The translations under genes and the position numbers were made by a program. DNA of 64,000 nt from positions 26,538 through 90,537 of the forward strand of contig CAILLA010000281.1 in assembly GCA_903834925.1 (NCBI GenBank). Reading direction: 5' to 3'. Source of the DNA: an uncultured Schlesneria sp. GTDB lineage: Bacteria > Planctomycetota > Planctomycetia > Planctomycetales > Planctomycetaceae. Numbering within the stretch: the first letter of the stretch is position 1; each line of letters starts with the position of its first letter. The notes beneath the pieces were generated by a model. It was given only the letters and a program-made list of their open reading frames with translations. It had not been told where the DNA came from and searched no databases. This document shows positions 44,648 through 54,169 of this stretch, piece after piece.

Positions 44648-45985
44648 ATGGTCTTAAACATGGATAAAACTCGTTCCAATCGCTTTGGATTCATGTGCCT
44701 GAATGCCACTCAGGCTCTTGGAGCGGCAAACGATAATATTCTAAAGCAGGTCGTCGTCTTTGGGGTTGCTGCCGGAGGCATTTGGGCCGATCAACTCGGA
44801 GAAGGGGCCCAGGCCGTTGGATCGCTCTGCCTGGCAGGACCGTTCGTCCTGTTTTCGGGGTTTGCGGGGCAGTTTTCTGATCGCTACAGCAAACGGGATG
44901 TCAGCGTCATCGTCAAATTATCGGAAATCGTCATTGCCTTGATGGCTTTGGCTGGATTGTGGATGTCGAATCTCTGGCTGGTGCTTGGGTCGCTAATTTT
45001 GATTTCCACCCAGAGTGCTTTTTTTGGTCCGGCGAAATATGGAATCCTGCCCGAAATTGTCGATCCAAAACTGCTGAGCCGAGCGAACGGCACGATCAAT
45101 ATGTTTACATACCTGGCCGTGATTCTGGGATGCGCCATTGGCGGGCCACTCTACGACGCTTATGCTCCAGACACCAAAAAATTCCCCGACGCGACTCGTC
45201 AGCTTTTGCTGCCCGGACTTGCTGTTCTCGCGGTTGGGATTGCTGCATCGGTTGCGTCGTTCGGAATTCCACGGCTGAAACCACAAAATCCGACGCTCAG
45301 AATCCGGCCACTGCTGTTCCGTACCTATCTCGATACCTGGCGTGAAATATCCGGAACGGCGTTGTCACATGTGATTCTGGCCTGGTCATGCTTTTACTTC
45401 ATCGTGGGCGGAGTCGCCCTTCTGATTCTACCGGACTACAAAGAGCTGCTTGGGATCAGTGCCACCGACACCGCAGGCTTGATGGCCATACTGGGTGTTG
45501 CCATCGGTGTCGGTGATTTCTGCGCCGGACGAATCTCAGGGCACTCTGTTCGTCCAGGCCTGATTCCGATTGGGGCCATCGGGACCACCGTGATGTACTT
45601 TGTGCTCGGACTGATCCCGTTGAATTTCTACCTTGTGGCATCGTGCCTGACGGTCACGGGATTTCTGGCAGGCTTTTTCATGGTCCCACTGCAAACCATG
45701 ACACAGACACTGTCGACCGAAGAACAGCGAGGCAGGGTGCTAGGGCTTTGGACTTGCCTCTCTTTCGTTGCCATCATCGTCGGCAATCTTCTGTTTCTGA
45801 TCGTGAAAAGGACAGGGATGCCATCGAACCAAGTCTTCCTGGTTTGCGGCGTTCTTGGGTTGATGTGTACCGCGATGTATTACTTGAAATGGCAATCGAT
45901 TTTCACGAGAGCGCTAGACAATGCATCAATGGGATCGCCAGAATCAGCCTCGGTACCGGTTCTACCCCTTGTTAGTGAGAAATAA
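44648..45985 (+). CDS. MFS transporter, LplT-like (lysophospholipid flippase family)
   Basis: About 445 residues with 12 predicted TM helices. The N-terminus LNATQALGAANDNILKQVVV and the loop STQSAFFGPAKYGILPEIVD, then KLLSRANGTINMFTYLAVIL, are characteristic of LplT-type members that return lysophospholipids to the inner leaflet. In E. coli this protein works with acyl-ACP synthetase; here diacylglycerol kinase follows after 74 bases, which fits phospholipid turnover. ATG 44648 (or 44660) is chosen because the longer frame to 44408 lies in the repeat element. No strong Shine-Dalgarno is seen. Confidence 0.85.
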   Translation: MVLNMDKTRSNRFGFMCLNATQALGAANDNILKQVVVFGVAAGGIWADQLGEGAQAVGSLCLAGPFVLFSGFAGQFSDRYSKRDVSVIVKLSEIVIALMALAGLWMSNLWLVLGSLILISTQSAFFGPAKYGILPEIVDPKLLSRANGTINMFTYLAVILGCAIGGPLYDAYAPDTKKFPDATRQLLLPGLAVLAVGIAASVASFGIPRLKPQNPTLRIRPLLFRTYLDTWREISGTALSHVILAWSCFYFIVGGVALLILPDYKELLGISATDTAGLMAILGVAIGVGDFCAGRISGHSVRPGLIPIGAIGTTVMYFVLGLIPLNFYLVASCLTVTGFLAGFFMVPLQTMTQTLSTEEQRGRVLGLWTCLSFVAIIVGNLLFLIVKRTGMPSNQVFLVCGVLGLMCTAMYYLKWQSIFTRALDNASMGSPESASVPVLPLVSEK

Positions 45986-46059
45986 CTTCTGAAGAGCGAT
46001 TTCAGGTTCAATCCCAATCGTCAGTTCCACAAGTTATTCGATGACGGATCATTTGAGTC

Positions 46060-46461
46060 ATGAGTGAAAACGGCGACGAAGTCAAACGTTCAAGCGGCTT
46101 TCGCCACTTCGTGAATGCGTGCAAGAATTCCTATGCCGGGTTTCGTGATGGCTTGGCTCGAGAAATGGCCATTCGCCAAATTTGCGGAGCGCTCCTTGTC
46201 CTGTTACCGATTTCGCTTTTGCTTCCCGTGAGCGCTCTTGAACGCCTGATCTTGATTGTGACCATGATGCAGGCAATTCTGGTCGAGTTCCTCAACTCGG
46301 CCATCGAAAGCGTCGTTGACCGCATTTCATTGGAACGTCATCCGCTATCAAAACACGCCAAAGACTTCGGCAGCGTCGCCACCGGGATCGCACTTCTCAT
46401 TGCGGCACTTTGTTGGGTCGTAATTTCAGGTCCGATCCTCATTCGCTGGATTAGCAAGTAA
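46060..46461 (+). CDS. dgkA: Diacylglycerol kinase DgkA
   Basis: 133 residues, with the prokaryotic integral-membrane DgkA plan: N-terminal amphipathic region SGFRHFVNACKNSYAGFRDG, then TM1 (about 42-60), TM2 with the catalytic motif LVEFLNSAIESVVDRIS (about 75-91), HPLSKHAKDFGSVATG and TM3 (about 105-128). It phosphorylates diacylglycerol to phosphatidic acid. It is co-directional with the LplT-like transporter. Confidence 0.93.
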   Translation: MSENGDEVKRSSGFRHFVNACKNSYAGFRDGLAREMAIRQICGALLVLLPISLLLPVSALERLILIVTMMQAILVEFLNSAIESVVDRISLERHPLSKHAKDFGSVATGIALLIAALCWVVISGPILIRWISK

Positions 46462-46465
46462 GGGA

Positions 46466-46507
46466 CGACCCTCACTGATACGTCCGATATGTCCCATAAA
46501 TCTCATA
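46466..46507. repeat. Fragment related to the gggac/gtccc repeat
   Basis: tatgtcccataaatctcata at about 46490-46509 resembles units of the inverted repeat at 29104-29208. The match is short and the boundaries are uncertain. Confidence 0.4.
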
Positions 46508-46639
46508 AATCTTTGCCTAACGGTCCTGAGTTGCTGTTTTCTGGTCTGACGAAGGGACGGTATGTCTACCGGTTTGTTTTCGGTACTTTGATTCACGGAT
46601 CATCTTCGTTTGAATTGCCAACTTGTTGAAAGATCTGTC

Positions 46640-47956
46640 ATGCCAGGAGTGATGTCGCGGGACTGCGCCGTGTCGACACCGACGCTTCAGGTGAGGATGG
46701 CGACAGCCGAGGATCGCCAACGGATCTACCGAATCCGGTACGATGTTTATGCTCTTGAGCTTGGCCAGCATAAACGCAATTCAATGGGCGAGTTGTCCGA
46801 CGCACTCGACGAATTCAATCATTACATCGTCGTGTATCAGGGAGACGAGCTAGCCGGTTTTGTCAGTATCACTCCACCGGGACACGGACGATATTCGCTG
46901 GACAAGTACCTGCGTCGGGAAGAGTGGCCGGTTACCGTCGATGAGGGACTGTTTGAGGTGCGGCTGCTGACCGTGGTGGAACACCTCAGAAACAAGCCCA
47001 TTGTGGCCTTCTTGATGCACGCTGTGCGGCGATTTGCCATCGAGAATCACGCAACATCGTTGATCGCCATCGGTAGACGAGAAGTGATCGACATCTATTC
47101 AAAGATCGGATTCGAACGACACGGTCGCAAGTTCCGCTCTGGCGAAGTCGAGTACGAGTTACTGTCTGTTCGAGTCGCGGATATCGAATCTCGCACGACG
47201 CAGTTCAAGTCGCTGCTGGAACGTCTGGAGTCCCGAGTCGACTGGAGACTCGGTTTCAGTTATCTGTGCCCATCGCCGACGGTTCAAATGCCTAACACGG
47301 ATGAACGATGTCGTGATACTTGTTCGGCTGCTGTTTGCTTTCATGGTGGCGCGTTCTTTGAGACGGTCGGGGTCGGGTTCGACCATCTCGATCGACGTCA
47401 ATCGATTATTAATGCCGATGTTCTCGACGCCTGGTTTCCCCCTGCGCCAGCGTTGATGGCAACTTTGCAGGAACATCTTGACTGGATTCTTCGCACTTCG
47501 CCTCCGACAAATTGCCAAGGTTTGATTTGCGAGATTGCGATCGCGCGAGGCGTACACAAGGATTGCCTTGTCCCAGCGGCCGGCTCATCAGATATCCTGT
47601 TCCGCGCCATCTTGCGGTGGCTGAAGCCCGGCGCACGCGTGCTGATGCTTGATCCGACGTATGGCGAGTACGCCCATGTCTTTCAGCATGTTGTTGCTTG
47701 TCAGGTCGATCGCCTGATGCTCCGGTCGAGCGACGGATTTTCCGTCGATTTGGATGAACTCGCAGAACGTTTGCGACAGCAATACGATCTTTGCGTGTTG
47801 GTGAATCCGAACAATCCCACCGGTTGCCATATTCCGCGTGCGGCACTTCAGCGTGTCTTGCAAGAAGCCCCTTCGAAGACTCGCTTTTGGATCGTTGAAC
47901 CACGAAATCATCGGAAGAGCGTAGATTCGAATGTCTTCGCGTTACAGAAAGCATAG
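46640..47956 (+). pseudogene. GNAT acyltransferase fused to a truncated class I/II aminotransferase domain
   Basis: About 438 residues. The N-terminal GNAT-like domain (about 20-180) has RMATAEDRQRIYRIRYDVYA and FEVRLLTVVEHLRNKPIVAF, then SLIAIGRREVIDIYSKIGFE. The C-terminal domain begins as a PLP aminotransferase of the HisC type (IARGVHKDCLVPAAGSSDIL, GARVLMLDPTYGEYAHV, LVNPNNPTGCHIPRAALQRV), but the frame ends about 25 residues after NPNNPTG, before the expected DETY and PLP-Lys motifs. The tail (SVDSNVFALQKA then stop) looks like a distorted continuation. The aminotransferase is therefore probably dead, although the GNAT part could still work. A start at 46652 is possible. Confidence 0.7.
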
Positions 47957-48370
47957 TGTCCCCTGCGACGGTGTTTCAGTACTCATGCCGGTCCGACGCT
48001 AGCAGCGTCGGGCAAAGGTGCACAACTTTTTGCTGGAAAAACTGCCATTCATTCAAGCCTTCGAAGAGTTCCAATGACATGGTTGGCTCACGTGTGACTT
48101 TTTTTGCTCCTGATGAAAATGCCATTGTTCCTGTCATGAACCACGCCTTCAGCGAGAATGTAGAAGGTTGAGATCCGCCACAGGCAGTTCGTCACGCGCT
48201 TCCGTTGAATGAACCCAAGGAACCTTGGCGACATTTCCAACGTCGAGTTGTCCAAGAGTCGAAAGTCGAGAGGACGAAGTCGGCGAGTCTGGATTGAGTG
48301 ACCTCGCGTCATGGATGCGCTTGCGGTCGCAATCCGAACGAAACCCAACTCTATAGTCATTCACCACTCG
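47957..48370. other. Intergenic region with possible decayed aminotransferase end
   Basis: A plus-strand frame at 48019-48078 encodes NFLLEKLP, which resembles the conserved NFLL segment in the C-terminal half of HisC-type aminotransferases. It is followed by a stop. Elsewhere no gene is recognised. This suggests that the upstream gene once continued into this stretch. Confidence 0.35.
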
Positions 48371-49105
48371 TCAGCGGTGAGGCCCGTCACAGAGGATTCG
48401 TTTTGCGTGCCACTCATGCCGAATTCCTCTCATCAGCAGGGCACAGTCAAGCTCAATGGAACCTCGAGGGAACCTCGACTCATCTTCAAAATAACTCGAT
48501 TCGACTTTTTCGATCTCCAGCGGTTGTACGTGCCAATTAAAGCTGTGAAGTTGCAATCCTTCAAACTGCCCACGCTTAGGCGTAACTGAATATCCGAGCG
48601 ATCCCTTTTCGAAGAAACTTGAAGCCTCGTTGACGGAAGCGAAAACAGAAGTGCTGGGGACTTGCTCGGCAACATGCCCGTCAACAAGCATGTGTGTATT
48701 GCCGTCGTCGCTGTCCAAAACGACACGGAAATGATCGTTGTCTTCCTTGACCTTGAATGATGCGTGGCTGCACCTCCCTGGAAAAATTCGTCCTCCTAAT
48801 AGCGTGTTGATCCGATTGGATGTGTCCCTTCTCGGAACGAAAACCCCCTCTTTGGTTTCACCGTCCTGGTCCCATTCAACGGCAATTCGATGGTCTGCGT
48901 TTTCGGAAGACATTCCAAAAAACGACGGAAGAAACCGGGGCCGAATGTTTTGCAGTCGAATCAGGCAAATTCCGGCCATTCCCATCCCTTTAACCAGTTT
49001 CGGACGAAACGGCTTTGGAAGAATTCTGGCAATAACATCCGGGTTCACCCGATAATTTACCAGAATTCGGCGGTCGATCATTCCTGTGATGACGGGAGTT
49101 TTCAT
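48371..49105 (-). CDS. DUF2071 (YqjF-like) protein
   Basis: 244 residues. The N-terminus VNYRVNPDVIARILPKPFRP (about 15-34), GMAGICLIRLQNIRPRFLP and later GVFVPRRDTSNRINTLLGGR (about 88-107) fit the DUF2071 / acetoacetate-decarboxylase-like beta fold. A conserved Arg-Asp-Thr-Ser motif (RRDTSN) is the likely functional site. No signal peptide. The enzymatic role is unknown. It is a single gene, separated from the next minus-strand gene by 215 bases. Confidence 0.85.
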   Translation of the reverse strand: MKTPVITGMIDRRILVNYRVNPDVIARILPKPFRPKLVKGMGMAGICLIRLQNIRPRFLPSFFGMSSENADHRIAVEWDQDGETKEGVFVPRRDTSNRINTLLGGRIFPGRCSHASFKVKEDNDHFRVVLDSDDGNTHMLVDGHVAEQVPSTSVFASVNEASSFFEKGSLGYSVTPKRGQFEGLQLHSFNWHVQPLEIEKVESSYFEDESRFPRGSIELDCALLMRGIRHEWHAKRILCDGPHR

Positions 49106-49320
49106 GTTTGCATCGATTCTTGTTAAATGTGTTTGGTGGTCAACCGCAAAACGATAACAAGATTAACTGTCAACTGACTGCACGACGTTCGGAATCGAAA
49201 TAACGACGACCACGATGACTGCCCACTTTTGGGCGGGATTCACGTTCACCTGCAGGACGCCGGTCTGATTCGGGTCAGGGATCCATTCGTGCTCATCGTC
49301 GGTTTCCTTCAAAAAGAGAG

Positions 49321-52300
49321 CTATCGCCAATTGAGTACCGTGAAGACCCCTTCGCGTTTTTGGATTCGTTCTGGCAGTGTGAGCAGCCGGTCGCGGAAGA
49401 AGGCCAGGATCAGCCCGGTGCCGAAGATCAGGCCGCCGCCGATGATAATCAAAGTGGCGATGGTGCTCAGGCTGCTCCAGGGGACGAAGATCAGCAGTGT
49501 TAGGAAGTACAACGCCGTCGAGACGCTGCCGACCAGTGTTGTGGACTTCAACCGCAGGACCGCTCCGGTCACCAGCAGCAGCACACTGATAAACAGGAAG
49601 CCTGTTTCATTCAGTATCAGGAACTTGCCTTGAGCACGGTCGCTCCATGTTGCGAATGCCAGAGGCACGCTGGCCAGAAGGGCACCGAAGAAGAGACTCA
49701 TGCTGACCACATCGCTCTCGCGATCTTGTTCGCGATACCAGCCGGCGTGCCCGATCGCCAACAAGACCAGCCCTGCGATGACCGAGAAGAGTTCGACCTG
49801 CTGCCATGGGCTGAGGTCAATTAGTTTATGCAACGCCAGCAGCGTCAGTCCCCCTTGAATCACGACGTTAACGGTGTACCAGCGACGCCATGCCGAGACC
49901 TTCACGACGGCCACGGTGAGTGCCGCGATGATCAGCAATGTGACACTGAACCCGACAAAGCCCCAGTCCATCGGGTGAGCTGAACCCATTGAGTCCTGGA
50001 ACAGGCGACGCAATCCCAACATGGCTGCCGACACGAATGAGAGACTCAGTACCGAGTTCGCAGTTTGAAACGCTGCTTCGGCCAGTGGTGCCGCTGCCGT
50101 TTGTTCGAGGAGCGAGAAGCGATAGACCAACAGCAGTCCCAACCCGATTACGGCAAATGCCAGGATGTACGCCTCGGCTCCGTGGAGACCGCAGAAGGTC
50201 ATCATCTGCCACAACGAGCCGCAGGCCATGAGGGCCGCCAGATGGACAAAGCGGGGCTGTCGTTGGAACACGGTTGCCAGTCCGTAGAACGCAGTCGCTT
50301 CGGCGAAGAAGAGGGCCAGCGCGAGGTTCAGGTAGGCGTGGCCGACCTGACCTGGGGCAAAGCCCTTGAACGCTGTTGACAGTGACGAAACTAGCATCAC
50401 GCCCGTCGCCGCGTGAGCGACCCATGTCAGTGATCGGGACAACGAGCGGTCCGTATACAGCTTTGCGGCGCTGAGGTAAGCAATCGGGATCAGCATCATG
50501 ATCGGAGCGTGTTGCTGCCAATCTTTCCAACCGAGTGCGGCCAGTGCAGCCACGGAGGCGACCATCGCAGATGCACCCGTTGCGAAGTGATAGGCGGTTG
50601 GCAACCAGTGGGCCGAGTTGCGATACAGGTAGGCACCGACACGCGAAGCGACTGCCGCCAGCAGCATCGCACCAACATAACTCCAGTGGTTCGTATTGTG
50701 GTCAGAGACGGCGACGGGGAGGCCGAAGAATTCGAAATAGGCGACCAGACCCAGCATCACTGGAAGCAGACCAAGCAACAGTCCGAACAGTGGCAATGTT
50801 CGCGTGAGCTTCGGGTCCCGAGTCATGAACGATTGGCCGATGTTGACCGCCAGCGATGTCAATGCGAGGACGGCAATGATCGCGTCCACCTGAAGATTGA
50901 GGTTCAGCATCTTTACGCCAAGGATTTCCGCCCACAACAACGTAAATGCGGCGAGGTGGATGAGTCGTCCTTGTTTCTTCACCACGACATCGGAATAGAC
51001 ATAGGCGTAGGTCGCTGCCAGCACCAGGCCGAGGGCCAGCCAGAGATGTTCGCGGCAAATGGGTGACGGCGTGGTCTGCCATGCATCGAACACCGGTTTG
51101 AACCACAGGGCATAAAGCCAGTCGCCAGAGATCTGCGCAATCAGGACCAGCATCAGCCCCGACGCCATCAATGCATGACCCGAGTGAAAGAACGCCATTC
51201 CAAACCGTTTCCGGCTGAACGGCCCATCGCCGACATCGAAGGCCCGTTCGACGTGAATAGCAACCAACCCCAACAGGACCAGCAACGTTGCGGGCGACTC
51301 GATCTCCCAGAACTTTTGCGGAGAAGGCGGCAAATCGGCCAGGACCAACAGTCCCGTCATCGCGACTCCACCACAAAAGACGTAGACGAAGGCTTCGTCC
51401 TTGAGCAACCAGGCCGATGCCGCGTAAAGCGCGCTGATGACAACGCCGGCGACCCACAGATGGCCATCCAACGTCACCAGCGAATTCGCACTGTAGTACC
51501 ACAGGTTGAGCGGCATCACGAGACAGGCCAGCAGCGTCAGCGCCTTGCCGACCGTCTGATAGCGGGTCATGCGGATGAGGCTCCAACCACCGACCAGAAC
51601 GGCGATGTTGACCGACCCCATCGTGACGGCCATCACCGGCGGGGTGAAAAATTCGTTGACCCACAGCAGGATCACCAGCCCCACGACGATCAATGCACCG
51701 CCCAGTCCCAGCAACCATTGTATGCTGTGAGGATCGAGCAGAATCTCCATGATGTTGCGACGTGGCTGTGACACAGCCGCCGCAGGGGCAGACTGGCTTG
51801 AAATCTCGGAAGCGGGCTTGCCGCCGGATGATGGAGCCGTATCCGGGGAACTGTCACTCCGTTTCGACTCAGTCCACTGGTCCAATGCATTTGAAAACTC
51901 AGGCGTCAATGCACGTGAAGTCGGAACTTCTGAATTCACCGGCAATGCCAGTGACGATGCGACAGTGACCGCCACCCCCTCTTGAGCCAAATGACGCACT
52001 AATGAATTCGTCCGCTCGCGAGCTTCCTCTTGTAAGGCATGAGTCTGGTTGAGCGTCAGTTTACCTTCGCGTTGCAGCCGTGGAAATTCCTGTGCGAGGA
52101 ACGTCCATAACCGCAGAGCTCTTACTTTTGGTAGCTCATTCGATTGCAGCGGAAGAATGTCTGAAACACTCGGCACCTCAGCCTGAGCTTGTGCCAGCTG
52201 GATGTATTCGTCACGCCGCTTGCGCCACTCTTCAACAATCCGCTCCTTTTGAACTGGCTGCAGTTGGCCTTGCGTCACAGCTCGCTCCACCCATTCCACT

Positions 52301-52365
52301 GCCCGTTCCAAAGTCGTGATGAACGGTTCCCAGGCAGGCGACACTGATGAAGATGATGAGCTCAT
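49321..52365 (-). CDS. Very large polytopic membrane protein, unknown function
   Basis: 1014 residues. Residues 1-210 are soluble: helical segments (ERAVEWVERAVTQGQLQPVQ, LAQEFPRLQREGKLTLNQTH) and a Ser/Ala/Pro-rich linker. From about 215 to the end, more than 20 hydrophobic segments occur, opening with LLGLGGALIVVGLVILLWV. The overall plan, a soluble N-terminal helical domain followed by many TM helices, is shared with DUF2157/DUF2339-like membrane proteins, but I cannot assign one. No catalytic motif is seen. It is a single gene with an upstream gap of 311 bases. Confidence 0.75.
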   Translation of the reverse strand: MSSSSSSVSPAWEPFITTLERAVEWVERAVTQGQLQPVQKERIVEEWRKRRDEYIQLAQAQAEVPSVSDILPLQSNELPKVRALRLWTFLAQEFPRLQREGKLTLNQTHALQEEARERTNSLVRHLAQEGVAVTVASSLALPVNSEVPTSRALTPEFSNALDQWTESKRSDSSPDTAPSSGGKPASEISSQSAPAAAVSQPRRNIMEILLDPHSIQWLLGLGGALIVVGLVILLWVNEFFTPPVMAVTMGSVNIAVLVGGWSLIRMTRYQTVGKALTLLACLVMPLNLWYYSANSLVTLDGHLWVAGVVISALYAASAWLLKDEAFVYVFCGGVAMTGLLVLADLPPSPQKFWEIESPATLLVLLGLVAIHVERAFDVGDGPFSRKRFGMAFFHSGHALMASGLMLVLIAQISGDWLYALWFKPVFDAWQTTPSPICREHLWLALGLVLAATYAYVYSDVVVKKQGRLIHLAAFTLLWAEILGVKMLNLNLQVDAIIAVLALTSLAVNIGQSFMTRDPKLTRTLPLFGLLLGLLPVMLGLVAYFEFFGLPVAVSDHNTNHWSYVGAMLLAAVASRVGAYLYRNSAHWLPTAYHFATGASAMVASVAALAALGWKDWQQHAPIMMLIPIAYLSAAKLYTDRSLSRSLTWVAHAATGVMLVSSLSTAFKGFAPGQVGHAYLNLALALFFAEATAFYGLATVFQRQPRFVHLAALMACGSLWQMMTFCGLHGAEAYILAFAVIGLGLLLVYRFSLLEQTAAAPLAEAAFQTANSVLSLSFVSAAMLGLRRLFQDSMGSAHPMDWGFVGFSVTLLIIAALTVAVVKVSAWRRWYTVNVVIQGGLTLLALHKLIDLSPWQQVELFSVIAGLVLLAIGHAGWYREQDRESDVVSMSLFFGALLASVPLAFATWSDRAQGKFLILNETGFLFISVLLLVTGAVLRLKSTTLVGSVSTALYFLTLLIFVPWSSLSTIATLIIIGGGLIFGTGLILAFFRDRLLTLPERIQKREGVFTVLNWR

Positions 52366-52676
52366 TTAAGAATCTGCCTTGTAAAGATTGTCAAAGTATG
52401 GAAACAACGCCACATCGCTTGGCCTGGATCAGCCGGAACGGCAGATACAGGTGCTGGAAAGCGACGAAAATCGAGGCACTGACAGAATCGAAAGGCGAGA
52501 CTTGATCAGCGTCACGATAGGACGCGACTGGTGTAATATCAACCAGCGAACGACGACGGACATGACTGACATCCTCGTGTTTGAACAGAAACGGACCGAC
52601 TTCTATTCCCGAGGCGAAACCTGGCGAACGATATCACGCGAATTTCTAGAAATTTTTCGAGATTCGAAATTCTTAG
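52366..52676. other. Intergenic region, no gene seen
   Basis: A plus-strand open frame of 98 codons (52388-52684) is present, but it runs into the DUF1501 stop region, lacks a ribosome-binding site and has non-protein-like composition. No repeat or hairpin was recognised. Confidence 0.4.
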
Positions 52677-54047
52677 TTAACTGAACAGCGGCGAAATCAC
52701 ATTCCCTGCGTTCAGTCGGTGGGGTCGACCTAATGGGTCTACGATTGTGCTTGATGGTTCGACGCCAAGAGCCGTGTAGATGGTCGCTCCCAGATCGGCT
52801 GGATACCAGCCGCGTGTTGCGGGGTAAGCGGCATGAGCGTCGCTGGCACCGACGACCTGACCACCGCGAACTCCCGCCCCGGCGAAGACGGCGGAAAATA
52901 CACCAGACCAATGGTCGCGACCGGCGGTTGGATTGATCTGAGGAGTGCGACCGAATTCACCGATCGCAACGACCAGGGTTTCGTCCAGAAGGCCACGTTC
53001 ACCCAGGTCCGTAATCAAGGCCGAAAATCCCTGATCGAACGGAGGGAGCAACCGATTTTTCAATTGGCCAAAGTTGTCGCCATGCGTGTCCCAATTGTTC
53101 ATGGTTCCCATATTGGCTTGAACGATCGGGATCCCCGCTTCGACCAGCCGACGTGCTAATAGCAATGATTGCCCGAATGCGTGACGACCGTAACGATCAC
53201 GCGTCTCTTTGCTTTCCTTGTCCATATCAAATGCTTCGCGGAATCGGCCGCCAGCACTTAACAACTGATACGCCTCTTGCCGAGAACGGCTGAGTGGTTG
53301 AGCTGCTGACACGGCATCAAGGTCACGACGTTGTCCATCGAGTTCGGACAAGAGCGCACGTCGGTCTTGCACGCGTTGAACGGTTACACCGGGTTGCAGC
53401 GTCAGTTCATCCAGCTGAAAGTTGGCGGCATTGGGATCTTTGGTCACATGCCAGGGATCCAGGCGGCTTCCCATGAATCCCGCAGTCTGGCCGGAAAATC
53501 CATAGCCATTGTGCAGATAGGTTGGCAACATCACACCCATTGGCAGGCCGTCCCCTTTGGGACGCAGTTCCTGCATACCAGCCGAATAACAGGGCCAGTC
53601 ATTGCGGCTGGCCATATGTGTCGCACCGGGCGGAAGCTGGTTCACGCCGGTCAGTACGAAATGCGTTGCTTGCTCATGCCCTGGAAGATCATGTGTCATC
53701 GAGCGGACGATCGCATATTTATCGGCGATCTGTGCCAGCCGAGGGACATGCGGCCCGATTTGAATGCCCGAGACATTCGTATCAATCGGCGTGTAGTCTC
53801 CACGAATCCCTACAGGGGCTTCGGGCTTCAAATCCCAGATATCCTGATGCGAGGGTGCTCCGGTCAGGAACACCAGAATGACGCTTTTCGCTTTTCCAAA
53901 CAGCGGCGAGTGATTTTCGTTCTCACCACGAGCCTGCCGTCCTGAAATCAAGTCGGTCAGCCCAAACCCCATCATTCCAGAAAAGCCAACCTGAAGAAAC
54001 TCTTTTCGATTCAAATGAAACCCAGGTCGGAAATTTAGTGAAGTCAT
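52677..54047 (-). CDS. DUF1501 sulfatase-like secreted protein
   Basis: 456 residues. The N-terminus carries a Tat-like NRKEFLQVGFSGMMGFGL (about 13-30). DUF1501 motifs follow: SVILVFLTGAPSHQDIWDLK (about 55-74), YAIVRSMTHDLPGHEQATHF, RDRYGRHAFGQSLLLARRLV, NWDTHGDNFGQLK, LVVAIGEFGRTPQINPTAGR and DHWSGVFSAVFAGAGVRGGQ. It follows the heme-domain propeller gene by 122 bases in the same direction, the usual planctomycete partnership of a DUF1501 gene and a cytochrome-type gene. Confidence 0.92.
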   Translation of the reverse strand: MTSLNFRPGFHLNRKEFLQVGFSGMMGFGLTDLISGRQARGENENHSPLFGKAKSVILVFLTGAPSHQDIWDLKPEAPVGIRGDYTPIDTNVSGIQIGPHVPRLAQIADKYAIVRSMTHDLPGHEQATHFVLTGVNQLPPGATHMASRNDWPCYSAGMQELRPKGDGLPMGVMLPTYLHNGYGFSGQTAGFMGSRLDPWHVTKDPNAANFQLDELTLQPGVTVQRVQDRRALLSELDGQRRDLDAVSAAQPLSRSRQEAYQLLSAGGRFREAFDMDKESKETRDRYGRHAFGQSLLLARRLVEAGIPIVQANMGTMNNWDTHGDNFGQLKNRLLPPFDQGFSALITDLGERGLLDETLVVAIGEFGRTPQINPTAGRDHWSGVFSAVFAGAGVRGGQVVGASDAHAAYPATRGWYPADLGATIYTALGVEPSSTIVDPLGRPHRLNAGNVISPLFS

Positions 54048-54169
54048 CTGAGCCGGCTCCGGAATACGTCATCGATCGTCCAAAAGACAATCATAATCGG
54101 TCAACAGACCATGCGAACACCCCAGTCACATCGCATGCAACTGGGGTCACAGGAATTACTGCTTTATTT

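Noticed and set aside
50702..51718. 338-codon minus-strand frame inside the large membrane-protein gene
   Set aside because: It overlaps the main frame, whose hydrophobic TM pattern is clearly the real one.
52388..52684. 98-codon plus-strand open frame
   Set aside because: No Shine-Dalgarno, unconvincing composition, and it overlaps the DUF1501 stop region.
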